DNA of 64,000 nt from Sarcocystis neurona (GCA_000727475.1 KL647297.1:3604277-3668276); one strand, 5' to 3'. Numbered from the stretch's first letter, positions 9,692 through 23,186 are shown. The notes: generated by a model not told the origin, from the letters alone. Program-made: numbers and translations.

Positions 9692-12600
9692 CGTGCGCAG
9701 AGCGGACTCCAGCAGGCCGCCTGTCCGCAGTTTCTCTGACGTCTCGGTGCTGTGTAGAGTCTTCTCTTCTCCTTTTGTCGCCCTCTCCTCCTCCTCCTTC
9801 TGCGCTGCGGCTGCTGCTGCCGTCCCCGAGAGGACGCAGGGAGAGCTGCCTTCTGCGGCGCTGCTGCTGCTGCGGGCGCCTCCGTTAGACGTCCCTGACA
9901 GGCGGCTCTTTCTTTGCTGCTGCGCCTGCGGCTTTTTTGCGAAGACGTGAGACGTGTCGCCGTTGCCTGTCGCGCTGCAGAGCAGGGGGGGCAGCAGCAG
10001 TTGCTGCAACGTGGACGCAGCGGCGAGACGCGTCAGGTACGGCTGTCGGTCGCTCAGAAACGCAGCAGCTGCCAGCAAACGCATGGAGTAAACCTCTTCA
10101 GGCCACAGCTGCAACACGCCGAGATACAGACGCTGCAGCGCACCGACAGGAATCCCTGCGCTACGCTGCTGCTGTCGCTGCTGCTGTGGCTGCTGCTGCT
10201 GCGGCTGCTGCTGCTGCTGCGGCTGCTGCTGCAGCTGTGAGTGCTGCTGCTGTGGCTGCTGCGGCTGTAGCTGCTCTCCTTGCTGCCGTCGAGACTGGTC
10301 TTCGTGTTCGTGACGCCAGTTGTGTGGCCCACCTTCTGGCTGACGCTGCTGCTGCTGACGACGACACTGCTGCCTGCGCTGTTCCATCTGGCACCGCTGC
10401 TGAAGGACGTGTTGCCGCTGCTGCAGCGCCTGATCTCTCTGGCTTGCGCATACCGCAGCGAGAAGTCGACTCTTGAAAAGTGGCTCATGATACTGCGGCT
10501 GCGTGAGAACCTGTGGAAGTGCGGCGAACGTCTTCGCCGAGGCAGCAGCAGCTGCTTCTACGGCGCCTGCTGCAACTTGCTGCTGGTGCGGCTGCAGCAG
10601 TGTGGGGAGTAAAAAGGTGAAGAGGTGCGCGAATAGCGGCAGCAGCAGCACCGGGTTGCTTGTCGGATCTGCAGTCGCATGCAGAGACACTCCTTCTCTG
10701 TCTCGGCCTAGCAAGCCGACGTCTCTGCTGTAGCTGCTGCTGCCGTCTTGTGGGCCGCTGCTGCTGCTGTTGGTGGCTCTCCGACTCCTCTGGCACGCCT
10801 CGCCCTGTAGGCTATTGCTGCGACAATATTCGAAGAAAGGGAAAGCAGGCGTGCATGCAAACGCAGCAAAGAATTTGAACGCGGACTCTGGGCTGCTTGC
10901 TGCTGCTGTTGCCAGGCCTCTCTTAATAAGCAAACTAAGAACAGCGAGAGCAGCTGTGTGCAACGCGTTGCTGCTGCCTGCTCCTCTTCCCTGTCTGCTG
11001 CTGCGGCACGGGTGGCCGGTGCGTTGCGGCCATTGCAGCTGTCTGCCGTGCTGCTGCTGCTGCTGCAGCGTCGGATCGATCGAGAGCCGCTGCAGCAGTT
11101 TTCCCAGCTCTCTAAGCAAATACGGAGTATACGCCAGCAGCGTAGGAGGAGGGAACGACTCTATCAGCAGCTTCAACGCCCCGAGGTGCAGTATGTAAGC
11201 ATCGCAGCAAAATGATAGGCTCTGCTCAGGCCCACCGCCTGACGCCGGCAATATGCGAAGCGGCTGCCGTATCTGTGTCTGCTTCCTTCCTTGCTGCTGC
11301 TGCTGCTGTTGTGGCTTCTCCACCTGCGCCGCTGCCCCTTCCTGCTGCTGCTGTGGGCCCAGCAGTCGCAGCTCGAGGTCGCGTTGCTGCTGCTGTGGAT
11401 GAGAAAGGCGGGAACATACTGCATGCATACACCGCGCGAGTCCATCCAAAAGCCGGGCAGCATGCGTGCCCAAGAGCAGCTGGTTGGCAGCGGCAATGGA
11501 GATACACAGAGTTTTTAAACCTCGTAGCGCATCTAGGTGCGACAGAAAGATCCCCTCGGCTGCGTGCGCGACACCGAGCCACCACCTGACCGTCTCCCCA
11601 CGGACTTGTTGCTGTCCGTGTTGCAGCGCTGCTGCTGCTGCTGTCGTTGTCCAGTCCGAGTCGAAAGGGAACGCAGCAGCTGCAGCAGCAGCTTTCCGCC
11701 GCGGCAGAGAGCAGCCGCAGAAGCTGCTGCTGGTACTGAAACTGCTGCTGTTGCTGCTGTTGAGGCCGCTGAGGCTGCTGAGGTCGCCGTGGGGGGAGCC
11801 GACGTCGCTGCTGCTGCACGAGGAGGAAAGCTGCTGCAGAGGGAACGAAGAAAGGGCCGTCGCGACAGCAAAACTGACGGCAGCAGACGGCCGCAACCGC
11901 GGCTCGACGAAAAGGCGGAGCAGCGTTCGCAGGTGCTGCAGCGTGACGGCAGATAGAGAGCAGCCGAGAACGCTGGCGACGGTCGAGGAAGAGCAGCAAC
12001 GAGCAGCATTGGTAGCACGAAGCACCGGAGAGCAGAAGTCAGCAGGAGATCCACCAGCAGCCGCGCTAACGGGGAAAATCACGCAGTGCAGCAGAATTTC
12101 TTCGAACTCGAGCAAATGGTCCGTCGAAAACTTTTCAAACGCGCTACACACCCACCTCCACGCCGCCGTCTTCTCCGCTGATGGTGCCGCAGAGGAAGAG
12201 GCTGCTGTTGGTGCCGTTCCGGCTGCTTGTTGGGCGGTTGCTCCTCTCGTCCCGTGAGTTGCCGCCCCCGATGACGTCGCCGCTGCTGCTGTTGCAGTCG
12301 CTGCTGCTCTGGATTCGCCAGGAAGATGTGCTGCATCTTCCGGAAAGGCCGGCCTGGTGCCACCGCTGGAGCGCGCTGCCGCCAGCAGGCCAAAGAGGAT
12401 TCTCAGCTGCTGTACTTCACGGCTGTCCTGCAACACATCTGCGCTGCTGCTTCTGCTGCCCATCCTCTCTCGAACGATACCACACCGGTGACTGCCGTCA
12501 TTGCTACTGCTGCTGGTGCTGCTATCACTCCTACTGCTGCTGCAACTGCTTCTGCTGCTGTCACGCTGGTTGCTGCTGCTACTTGTTCCACTGCTGCTGT

Positions 12601-15600
12601 GCGTCTCCTGCCTGCTACAGCGCTGACTCTCGGTGACGCTGCTGCTGCTGCCACGGCGGACGATGCTGTTGGTGCTGCTGCTGCCTGCGAACATTCCACT
12701 TTCTGCCAAGTTGTCTCCGCAGATTACACTGCTGCTTCCGCTCCTGCAGCTGCTGCCGGCATTCCTCTCGTCCCTCCGCTCGCCTCTCGGGGAGTCCTGC
12801 CGTCGCTGTCTCTGATCCATGCCGCTCTCGCTGCTGTTTCTCCGACGGTCGCACGCATGCGTCCCGCTGCTGCTGCGGCTTCTATCAGCAACGCAGCACC
12901 AACTGCGGTCATCCTTTTGCAAGCAGCGGACAGGGCAGTGGGGCTGGCCCCCCGCGGGCTTGCTGCCGGAGGCGCGTGTGCTGCAGCTGGCAGTACTCAG
13001 CGGAGGTGCCGCAGAGGCACGGAGCACTGCTGCAGCAGCAGGGGAAAAGTGACCCGCGGCAGCCCACAAACACCGCAGCATCACCAGCATGCACACACGC
13101 TCTTGCTGCTGCTGCTTGATCAAGCTTAGCGCTTCGAGTTCTTGAGCAGACTCAGCACGCCTACGACTCCGGCCGCAGCACGTCGTCGACTGCCTTGGGA
13201 AGTCCTCCTCCTCCTGCTGCTTACCGTCAGTCAGTCTCGCGCTCTCACGCTGCGACCGCAGGCTCCTTCTCTCGCTGCTGCTGGCAGGGGAACCCAACAA
13301 GAGCTGCTGCACCAGCTGGCGTAGACCTGCGCCAGCGGCACCTGCCGCCGCAGCCCCAGCAGCAGCAGCTGCCGGAGAGGCGGCAGCCGCAGAGACAGCA
13401 GCAGCACCGTCAGGAGGGGACGCCGATGAAGGAAACGCAAAGGAGGAAGTGACACGAGGAAGGCGCGTATCTGCGGAGGGGAAGCAAACCGGCCCGCGTG
13501 CTGCAGAGAAGACGGCAGAGACACGCCGCGCGGCGCCAGCTTCGTCGCTGGCTGCCCGTTCGACGGGAGCAGGAGCAGCGGATATCGCAGGAACAGCAGA
13601 TCCCGCAGCAGCAGCAGGTGGTGCAGCGGAGGGAGCCTGCGTTGGCAGAAAGGCGAGAGCCTGCTCATCCGGGTGGACGGACAGCAGGACTCTGGCAATT
13701 ATCTCGTCTGGGTGGCAAGGGACGCGGAAGAGGCCGGCAATATGAGGAACTCTGTGGACGTCCATGTCTGCATGCAGCAGAAAAACTGGAAGCAAAGCCG
13801 TGCGCAGCAGGTCGTGTTGCGCAGTCTCGGCTGCTGCTGCTGCAGCTCGAGCAACAGCAGTTGCTGCAGCGAGCACGCAGGTGGCCGGCACAGCAGCAGA
13901 AGAAGCTGCCGCCGCAGCAGCAAGAGGAGCAGCAGGGCATAGCAGAGGCCCTGGTGGAGGAGGAAAAGCAGCAGCAGCAGGAGGAGCGAGAACTGGCTCG
14001 CGCTGCTTGCCCTGTAACACAGCTGCAGAGAGGTCCGGCCCGAGCAGCAACAGCAGCAAACTGCGGAGCGCCGTGCTCGAAAAACAGCTTGCGTGCAGAG
14101 GTCCCTCTGCAAAGCAGAACGTCCGAGACGCTCCTGCAGCAGGAGCAGCAGCAGGAAAATTGTCGGCTCCTACTGGTTCCCACATGCGTTCGAGAAGAGC
14201 GGTCCCCACCCGGAAGGCGCGTGTACGAAGAAACGGAGCAGCAGACGCAGCAGGAAGAGGAGGAGGAGCCGCAGCTTGTTCTGCTGCTGCCGTTACTGCT
14301 CCTGGAGCGAAGGAAGCGTCAGACGCTGCAGCGAGGCAATCCGTGGCTCGTCCTACGGCAGAAGGAAAGTCAGAAGCAGCGAAGCCGACGTCTGAAGGAG
14401 AGGGCAAAAAAGAAGAGAAGAACAAGCCAACAGCTGCTTCAAGACAGAAGGCACCGCTACTGCTGCTGCCGTGGGTTGTCAGCAGCAATGCAGCAGGAAT
14501 CGAGCAGTGCAGAGAAGGCCAACGGCAGTTCCTGCTGCTGCTGCAAATGCGTGCAGGCAGGCTTCCGCAGCCGGGGAGAGCGGCGCTGCGGCTGCTGCTC
14601 TCCTCCTCCCCCTCCTGCGGCAGCTGCTGCTGCTGCGGGCGCGCGGACTGTCCCAGCAGCGGCCGAGTAGCTGCCACCGCCGCAAGGCCATCGAGAGCGA
14701 GACTGATGTTCTGCACCGCGACAGCAGCAGTAGGCGTCGCGCGCGTGCACAAGGCGGGGACTGGGAGGGCGAGAGCAGGGGAAGCAGCAGGGACAACAGC
14801 AGCCAAAGGGGCTGAACAGTCAGCAGCAGCAGCAGTTCTCTCATGCAGAAGAGTCCGACTGGCAGAAGTCGCAGCAGCTGAGAAGCGAGCAGCAACCGAG
14901 AACTTTGCTGCTGCTGCTTCTTCTGAAGCTGCGACGGCGCAGCCTGTGGAGCCGAGCAACCCAACAGCAGCAGCGGCAGCAGCGGCTGCATAGGACAAGT
15001 TGAGAAAGAGCAGCAGCCAGAAACAGACAAAGTCGTCTGCGTCCTCCAGCGTCGCCGTGGCGACAGCAGCACATGGAGAGCGAGGCGCGAGACCAGCAGC
15101 GCAGTGCAGCAGAGAGCGGCGGCCTGCGAAGCCACCGCATGCTGTCAGCGGCAGCAGAATCCAGGGACATACGCAGTCACGCAGACTGCTGCTGCTGCTG
15201 ACTTGTCTGTCTTCGCTGCTCCCGAAGACTTCCTCGAACAGAACACATGCGAGCGCAATGTGGCTGCTGCTGCTGCTCCACCTGCTGCTGCAGTCGAGTG
15301 AGCTGCTGCGGCTGCAGCGGAAGAAGCCCGACCTGCTGCTGTTTTGAGCCACTCCATTACAAGACCTACGACGCTGCGACAACCTCCCCGGGTCCTCCCA
15401 ACGCTCTTGTAAGGGCTCACATTGCTGTTGTCCGTGCCGCAGCAATGGGTCCTGCTGCTGACTGCATTGTGGCAGTTGCTGCTGCTGTTGTCGGTGGCCT
15501 TTGTCTCCCTCATGCGGGGGTGGGGTGTGGCCCTCATGCGGGGGTGGGTAAAACTGGCGCTCTACGAATGCAGCAAGAAGAGCACGAATGGAAGGCGAGG

Positions 15601-18600
15601 CATCTTTGACAGATGGGGGTCTCGCTGCAGCCGCTTCTTCGTTGCCTGACCCTGCTGCTGCTGTTTCGCGCTGCAGCTCGTCCACTGCAGACAGCAGCAA
15701 CTCCAGCAGACTAGACGGCCTCGCCCTGCGTTCCGCCGCAAGCGAAGGTGGGGTTGCACACTGTCTCCTGAAGGGAGCGGCAGACATAGAAGTCGGGGCC
15801 GAAGAAAAGACGCCGTGGCGGCCGCCGGAAGCCAACCCCGAAGAGACAGCAAGAGAGAGACGAGACTGCTGCACCAGCTGCTTCAGCGTGGAAGCGACGC
15901 AGCTGCAGCAGAGGATGCAAACTACGTCGTCTTCGTGTACGTTCGCAGTTTCTGCCGCACCCCGGTCGCGTGCTGCTGTCTCTGCTGCCGATTCCTGGTC
16001 AAGAGCAGCGGCCGCAGCAGCAGCAACCGCCGGACGTGCGGCAGGGGCTGCGCTGCTGCTGCTTCCGGCAACGGCAGCTGCGGCAGCCTCCCCGACCAGC
16101 TGTTCAACAGCAGTGCCAATCGTCAGCGCCCGTCGCAGCTGCAGCAGCATCTTCCTGCAAGTCTCGGTCTGCAGCAGTTCCTCAACCGAAAGCAGCAGCA
16201 GCAGTAGCAACTTCTCTTTCTTCTGCCGCAGTGTCTCCTGCACTTTGTCGCGCAGCGCAGCAGGCCGTGAGAGCTGCGTACGAATTCTACTATCATCGGC
16301 AACAGCAGGAGCTGCAGCAGCGGCACTTCTCTTCTCCCCCTCCTCCTCCTCCTCCTTGTCAAAGACAGGGACGCAGGCTTCCTCTTCAATAGCAGACAAG
16401 GAAGCAGAGGCAGTAGCAGACGGACCAGTTGGCGCAGCAGCACGAGAAGGAAGAGAAGAAGAAAACGCGACGCAGTCGCCGTCAAACGGCGACAGCGAAG
16501 AAGCTGCTGCCAGACAGATACTTCTGAAGAACCCAGCGAGGAGACTTTCATGCGTAAGAAGCCCGGCCAATGCTTCTCGAGCCGCGAAGAAAGCAGTGAT
16601 GTGTGAAGCGCGGGGTAGTCGTGCGCCAAGTTCGATGGGACGGAGGAAGACAAAGGAGGAGCCACCAACGGAGTCCTTCGCACCCAAGTTCTCTCTGCAT
16701 GCGCAGTCCCTTCTCACTTTGCTGCTGGTGGCCCCCCCACCATCAGCAACGCATGCGTAACGACTGCAGCTGCCTGACCTCCCCTCGCGACGCGTGCAGC
16801 TGCGGCCGTCAATGGAGCAGCAGCAGCAGCATGAAGAAACGCCAGGTGCCTCGCTCTCGTGGTGCTGCTGCGGATGCTGGAGTTGTTGCTGCTGTTGCGG
16901 AGAAGACCCGTGGGACGGACGTTGCTGCTGCAGCAGCGGAATTTCCTGTTGATGCCGGGGCATCTGAAGGGAGGGCAGCAGGTTTGCGCTCGAGACGAAA
17001 GTGGTAATGCGCATCACAACGCGCAGCACATGCAGAAGAGAAAAGGCGCAGCTGCGCAACACTGCCCGACTGCAGCACAGCTTGGCGTAAGCCGTCATCG
17101 TCTCCCATTCCAGCTGCTGCTGGTCGCGGTGCTGTCGCTGTCTTTCTTGGTGTCGCTGCTGCTCGCCTTCCTCCGCCTCCTTGTTCTTCCTTCTCTTCTC
17201 CTCGCCCTGCTGCTGCATCTCCTGCTGTGCGGTGGTGACCCGCCCCTCTAAACGTTGCTCTTCGCTAGCGCATGCAGCAACCGCCACGCCTGCTTCTGCC
17301 TCGATGCGAGAAGCGACGGTACGACAACGTCCTGACAAGATGCTGTCACTGCCATGTGTGCTGCTGCGCGGGCCAGGCAGGACCCTGCTGCTGCTCTGCT
17401 GCCCGCTGCTACTGCAGCAGTTGCTGCTGCTGGCTCCAGCGCCGCAGCTCCTCCTCCTGCCTCTCCGCCGTTGTTGCACCTCGGTCCGCCGTGCAGCTAC
17501 CGTAGCAACAGGAGCAGCAAGAGCTTCGAGAGACGGCGAGAGCAGCACCAGCGACAGCACAGCAGCAGCCAGGGCTGCCTGTGTGGAGAGCTGCTGCAGC
17601 TGCCACTTCAGGCTGCCCACGGATGCTGCTGAACTTCTTTCAACGGCTGCTCCTGCCGCGGCACGCGAAGAAGAAAGTCTCTTCGCTATATCTGCAGCAG
17701 CTGCTGCGATTGCTGCCGAAGAAGATGTACTGTTAACACCAGCAGCTTCCACATAGAAGGAGCGAAGACTCTCTTGCAGAAGAAACACGTGAGAAACACA
17801 ACCACCGGCGGGAGCATCCTCTCGAAGTTGTTGCTGCTGCGCGGAAACGTGCTGCTGCTGATGGACACGGCGGTGCTCCGGCTGCATGCAAGCTTGCTGC
17901 TGCTGCTGCGCATGCAGCAGCTGGTGCTGGTGCTCATGCAGCAGCTGGTGCTGGTGCTCATGCAGCAGCTGGTGCTGGTGCTCCACGTGCAGCCGCTCCG
18001 GATAAATTGGCAGAGGGAGGACTGTATAAAGAGGGTGCTGGGGGGACAAATCAAGAAGACGCGTACAGAAGGCACGCAGCAGCAGAAGCAGCTGCGACAG
18101 CAGCAAAGCCTCGTCCTTTGTGTGTCTGCTGCTCGTGCTTGTACTGGTGCTGCAGCTGTTGCAGGAGGTGGGACAAGGTCCTGATGAGTTCTTTGTGATG
18201 CTGCTGCGTTCTTCATTGCCCGGCTTTTTGCTCCCCCCGCTGCTGGAGGCCGGCACGTCGCAGTGGGGTCCGGCGCCAGAATTTGTGCTGCGGCAGCTTC
18301 GGTCTCTGCCGCTGCTTTGGAGGCCGCATGCAAAGTCGCTGCTGCTACGAGACAGGTCGCTGCGACTGCTGCCCTTGAAAATGGGGCGGCTGCTGTTGCT
18401 GTCTCTCCCGCCGTCGGACGTGCTGCTCGTGCCGCTGCGAAGTAAATGGCATGTGCTGCTGGGTGCGCGCGGCGCTGCTGCATCGCAGGGAGGCGACGTC
18501 GGGAAGAAGAGAGAGCGAACGAAGTGAAGGGGAGATTCAGAAGCTGTCGCTGCTGCTGACGCTGTATGCTCTTCACACGGCAGCAAGGCAGCTGATGACG

Positions 18601-20057
18601 CCTGGCTAGCTGGGGCTGCAGCGGTGAGGAGCGGGCAGTCCAGCGCTGGGAGCAGCAGCGCACACGAGCCGCAGCTTCGCACCGCAGCGCTTCTGCGTTG
18701 CAGCAGCCGCAGGGCGCCGGCGTTAGCAGCGACAGCAAACTCTGCAGCAGCAGACCACGCTCCCGCAGTGACACACGAAGCAACATACCGCGCAGTCTCA
18801 GAAGCAGCAGAAGAAGGAGAACGTGAAAATGCGACGCATGCGGAAGCCTGGACAGAGTCCACAGAAAATACTGCTGCTGCTGCTGCTGTTGCATCTGCTG
18901 TAGCCGCTCTGCAGGCAGCTGCGGCACCAGGCCGCTGTACGCCGACCACGGGGACGGAAAGGAAAAGGAGCGGAAAAGCAGCCGATGATGCTGCCCTCGA
19001 AGAACACCCCGCAAGAGCAGCAGAGGAAGAAGACGCGACGGCCGCAGCAGGTGGCCAGGAACCGCTGCAGCAGAAAGGGTCACAAACGCCTGTCTCAGCG
19101 CGTCTCTCGTGCAACCACGCGGACGCACGAGGCGGGCGGCAGGAAGGGGGATACTTCTGCAGATGTGGTCGACTCCTGCAGCCAGAGTGAACGGTTTCTC
19201 CGGCTGCTGCAGCAGTAGCAGCGGCAAAGGCTTCCACGGGCTGCAGAGGAGGCGACGTCGCAGCTGCTGCTGCTTCTTCTTCTTCTGCAGCCTCAGCAGC
19301 ACCAGAAAGCGGTTCAAAGCATTGTTCGCAGCAGGGACACATCAACGGATAAACAGAAGGAAGCAGCTGTTCATTTTGCTGCAGGAAGTCGCAGCTGCTG
19401 CTGCAGCACGAGGCCTCACGAGACGGCAGTAGATGGCCCTGAAAAGTGCTGCAGCAGCTGGTGCGGGCGATGTCGTCTCGTGCTGGGGCACTCCAAGCTC
19501 GCGGCACGCGCGAAGCAGCAGCACCAGCAGAGGAGCTGCAGGTAGGACGCCAACCGCACGGCGCTCGAGGAAAGGACAGCAGCGCGAGCCAAGTGCCGTA
19601 GCAAAACGGAGGAAGGCATAGGCTCGTGCTGCAGCAGTCGCAACAGCTCTCGCTGCTGGCGCTGCCGTCGCTGCCTTGAGAAGCAGCAGCTGCCAACGCT
19701 GCGGCAACAAAACGGATCTCCTCGCTTGGCAGCAGCAGGAAATTCTGCGCTTCCTGTTGCTGCTCAGGAAGCGGCAGCAGCTGCCGCCGTCTGCGTCCGC
19801 CACCGGGCCACCAGCTGCAGCCAGCGCACACCCCAGCTGCTTGTCCCTGCTGCAGGAGGCTCTGCTGCAGCAGAGTCTGCCGCTCTTCGCCCTGCTGCTT
19901 CCCCTGCTGGGAGCGCCGCTGCTCTGGCTCAGCCGTGGACGACTCCCCGGCCGGGACCGCTGCAGCAGCAGCAGCGGCAGCGCCGACGACGAATGGAAAG
20001 AGTCGCGCCGCGCCCTCTACAGCAGCACGGCTGCATACAGGGTTCGCCGTTACATAC
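9692..20057 (-). CDS. Large minus-strand gene, giant 10.4-kb exon of an alpha-solenoid-like protein
   Basis: A 10,366-bp uninterrupted minus-strand frame (about 3,455 codons) is far longer than chance allows. The 5' edge is an acceptor with a pyrimidine tract (CTTCTTGCAG, exon start 20057). Its first base completes a Gln codon split with the exon ending at 21079, giving continuous protein FAFLQ/YVTANPV. The 3' edge is ACG|GTAGGT (exon end 9692, phase 0). Most of the protein is Ser-, Ala- and Gln-rich with basic patches. Ordered blocks resemble HEAT/ARM helices: DAYILHLGALKLLIESFPPP then TLLAYTPYLLRELGKLLQRL; RGLKTLCISIAAANQLLLGT; ALHTAALAVLSLLIKRG; RLYLGVLQLWPEEVYSMRLL. No catalytic motif was seen. 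The large open plus-strand frames across this interval are repeat shadows. Confidence 0.88.
17911..17982 (-). repeat. 24-bp tandem repeat, three copies, encoding HQHQLLHE
   Basis: Three perfect 24-bp units (17911-17934, 17935-17958, 17959-17982) lie inside the giant exon. On the coding minus strand they give the 8-residue repeat HEHQHQLL. The in-frame unit length keeps the exon open, as expected for coding-constrained expansion. Confidence 0.9.
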
Positions 20058-21078
20058 CTGCAAGAAGCACCAGCAGCAAAACTCACCCTGCTCGCACATG
20101 GACCCACCCCACGTCCGTCCCTTTATCGCCTGCGAAAATTCCTTGCAGCAGTCTCTCTTCTCCCCACAGACGCAGCACAAGTAAAGAGACACGTGTGGGC
20201 AGCAAAAATCGACGAGCCAAGACGTCTCCTTCGCGCATGCAGATCCGTAGCAACCCAGCAGGTGGGTCCTCGGCCGCGTAGAAGGACTTCTGCGCCAGAC
20301 CGCGCCACCCACCGCACGCACGACTCCCAACAGCAAGCAGAGAAGCGCAGAGGCTCTCGGGTCCCTCTCTCCTGACGCATGCATGCGACGTCTGCTCCAC
20401 GAACAACCAGAGGCGGACTAAAACAAGAAGCAGCAGAGAAATTCCTTCAGCGAAGAAGACGGAGAATTCACAAGAAGATGTAACGGAGAGAGACGAGCCT
20501 GCCGACACAACGCATGCTCCGCCGTGGAAGCGGCAGCTGTCCCATGGGTGCACGACGACTGGCGAGAAAGGCTCGCACATAGACGCATGTGTACAGAACA
20601 AGAAGACGGCAGCAAAAGAAAGAGACGGACACACACAGAGAAGAAAAAGAAGACGGAGAGCTGAGACGTATAGGCGTGCGTGTGTGTGCATGCGGCTGTC
20701 TCGTATATGCCTACACGTAGTGTCATCGCGAAGCTGATCGATTTCCCCACCCACCCCGTAGTACACATGTATATATTGGCCTCTCTGTGTGTCTCGTTGT
20801 TCTCTCCGTCGGTTCCCTTCACTTCGTCCTCCGTCCGTCTTCTCCTCGCCTTTTGTGAGAGAAGCCCGGACGGCGCCTCACTACGTGTCGTCGCGTGTGG
20901 CTGGATATATACGCCTGCGCCTCTGTTTTGATCTCTCTCCGGCGCTTCTGTCGAGCTGCTGCTCTCTCTGGGTTGGTTGCTGTCACTCTCGTCTATTCGC
21001 TTCCTCCCCCTCTCTATTTTTTTTTCTCTTTCTGGAAGCGACGAGACCGCTGGGGAATTCCGTCGTGCGGCGCCTCAC
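20058..21078 (-). other. Intron of the large minus-strand gene (1,021 bp)
   Basis: It is bounded by donor CTACA|GTGAGG (21078-21077) and acceptor TTGCAG (ending 20058), with phase 2 on both sides. It contains a pyrimidine-rich half near 20780-21030. No gene is seen inside it. Confidence 0.8.
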
Positions 21079-21922
21079 TGTAGAAAGGCGAAGAGCGCCT
21101 TGACGCCAGCAACCGGGTGCAAAAACTTGGACGTTCGCGGCGACGATTCTCCGCAGAGGGCCGCTGCTGCTGCATCTCTGCTGCTGACGAGGAGGCTCCC
21201 AACAACAGTCAAAACGCTGTACTGGAGCATTGCGGCGGCCGTCCTCTCTCTCTGTTCGTTGCCGCAGGAGCTGCACGTGCTGCCGGACGCAGGAGATGCT
21301 TCCGGGAGCTTGTGGTGCAACCCGGGGGAGACAAGAAGGGCTTCTTCGTCGACGGCTGGGGCAGCTCGTGTAGCTGTCTGGGCTGCTGCAGGAGCCCCCT
21401 CGTGCTGCTGCGTCGCCCCCCTGCTCACACCCTGCTGCTGCAGTTGAGGAATGCTCGCCCCTGCTGCTGATGCTGCTCCGCCGCCTGCTCCTCTTGAACG
21501 TGTCTCTGCGCCTGCCGCGGCGGCTGTGACTTCTTCTTCGTCGTCGCTGCATACCAGTTCCCTCCTTCGCCGTCGCACGGTGCTGCTGCTGCCGCTCCCG
21601 CTGCGCTGTCCCGCCGCCTCGCCGCTGCTGCTATCAGGCTCAAGTCTCGCGCAGACCTCCGACGGAGGAGGAGCAGCAGCAGCAGCGTTGGCCGCAGCCG
21701 ACAACTCGGAGGAGAGAGAGGAGAAAGAGGAGCAGCAAGCACACCAAAATGCAGAAGAAGAAGCAGTTTCTGTAGTACACGCGGCAGCAACACCAAGTCG
21801 GCTGTTGCTGCTGTCGTCTGCCATCCGCGGCAGACTCGCCGGAAACGCCTGACGCACAGGGACGGAGAAAAAACGAAACTTTTGCATGCGAGCGTCTACC
21901 ACATACAGCGGGCAACGAAATC
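21079..21922 (-). CDS. Large minus-strand gene, exon (phase 1 in, phase 2 out)
   Basis: The acceptor is AGAGTTGCAG (exon start 21922) and the donor CTACA|GTGAGG (exon end 21079). The length agrees with both phases. The protein begins FRCPLYVVDARMQKFRFF, passes through Ala/Ser/Glu-rich sequence with RRRRRELVCSDDEEE, and ends in a helical block (TAAAMLQYSVLTVVGSLLVS, then FLHPVAGVKALFAFLQ). That block runs straight into the giant exon. It fits an alpha-solenoid repeat, with no named family. Confidence 0.8.
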
Positions 21923-22258
21923 CTGCAACTCTTCTTTGACTATAAATATACACATATGTATTGATTTGCCCACACACATGCCCATATATATACATGTACG
22001 TATATGAGTAGACATATATATGTATATGTAAACATTTACCTGCATATACATACACATATATATATATAATGAGAAGTGTGACAAGCCAGCGCATGCAAGC
22101 ACAGATATACCCTCAGGCAGAAAGGCAAGTAGACGGAAAAGATCGACATATGTGGGGAGGCAGTGGAACGTAAATGGGCTGCCCGGTGCTGTCTGACGGC
22201 CGACGATGTGCTGGCGTTAGCAGCCCCAACGCTGCCGCTGCTCCTCAGTAGCTTGTAC

Positions 22259-22560
22259 CTGCTGCTGCTGCTCCAGTTGCTGCTTCAGTTCACCCCCGGC
22301 GGCCTGCTCCGCACCTTCTCTCCTGCTGCTGCGGCTTCTCTTCTGCTGCTGCAGCTTCTCTCCTGCGGCTGCAGCTCCTCTTCTGCTGCTGCAGCTGCTC
22401 TTTACCTACTGCTGCACTTCCCCTCTTCTGCCAGTGCGACTTCTTTCCTGCTGCTGCAGTTGCGCTTCTCCCCTGCTGCAGGATATCTCGCCTCCTGCAG
22501 TTGGTCCTCTTCGCTGCTGCTGCAATTTTTCTAGCTGCGCGCCGCTGCCGTAGGTGTTTT
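22259..22560 (-). CDS. Possible Gln/Ser-rich exon of the large minus-strand gene
   Basis: One minus-strand frame reads through charged and Gln-rich sequence to ELKQQLEQQQQ at an excellent donor (CAGCAGCAG|GTACAAG, exon end 22259, phase 0). Its acceptor was not found. Its exit phase does not match the phase 1 entry at 21922, so at least one more exon or another boundary is needed. Both strands here are CAG-rich and could mislead. Confidence 0.3.
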
Positions 22561-22649
22561 GCCGCTGCTCCACACGCTGCAGTCCTTCTGCCGCATGCAG
22601 CTGTGTGCCTCTTCTCTTTTGCATTGCTGCTGCTATTGACGCTTACTCC

Positions 22650-22703
22650 GTGCACACAAATACTTCCACATACATATATATATATATACCAGAAGGAGAT
22701 GCG

Positions 22704-22740
<37 letters not shown>

Positions 22741-23030
22741 CAGAAGGCAAGACGCAAATACCCATGCATGTGGATACATTTATATTTACATACATATGTG
22801 TATACAAGATAGGAATATATATATATACATATATCTATATACGAATAAGCAGACTGTATATATACATATATATATATATATGTGTATGTGGGTGAATACA
22901 GAGAAGTTCATCTATACGTATACACTTGTATACAAAGGCGTGTGTACATGTGGATATACACATATGGAGAAAAGGGGATATGTCTGTCCACTTTTGTAGA
23001 GTAGGGGAATGCAGAGGAATGAAGTCGTAC
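22650..23030. other. TA-microsatellite intron sequence
   Basis: Runs of TATATA and CATATA with short unique spacers and no coding potential. It follows the donor at 23030-23029 on the minus strand, so it is probably intron. Confidence 0.65.
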
Positions 23031-23186
23031 GTGCCACATGAAGAAGTCCAGCCGTTCTTGAAGAGAAGCAGATGGAGCAGCCGCGACTGTTGACAGTAGC
23101 AGCTGCAGCAAGTCCCACAGCGTGGCTACGTTGCTGCCGCAGCCAGAAGACTTCATTCCTGTCTTCGCATATTCTTCTCTGTTCAG
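23031..23186 (-). CDS. Large minus-strand gene, small exon (52 codons, phase 0 both ends)
   Basis: The acceptor with pyrimidine tract (TTCTTCTACATACCAG, exon start 23186) and donor TGGCAC|GTACGA (exon end 23031) frame exactly 52 codons. The product reads LNREEYAKTGMKSSGCGSN then VATLWDLLQLLLSTVAAA and LQERLDFFMWH. It is helical and acidic/Leu-rich, and not a repeat translation. It joins in phase to the exon ending at 24596. Confidence 0.65.

Noticed and set aside
9600..20280. Many long plus-strand open frames opposite the giant exon (Ala-, Leu-, Gln- or Arg-rich)
   Set aside because: They arise from CAG/CTG symmetry. The minus strand holds one frame of more than 10 kb with phase-matched splice sites and ordered helical blocks.
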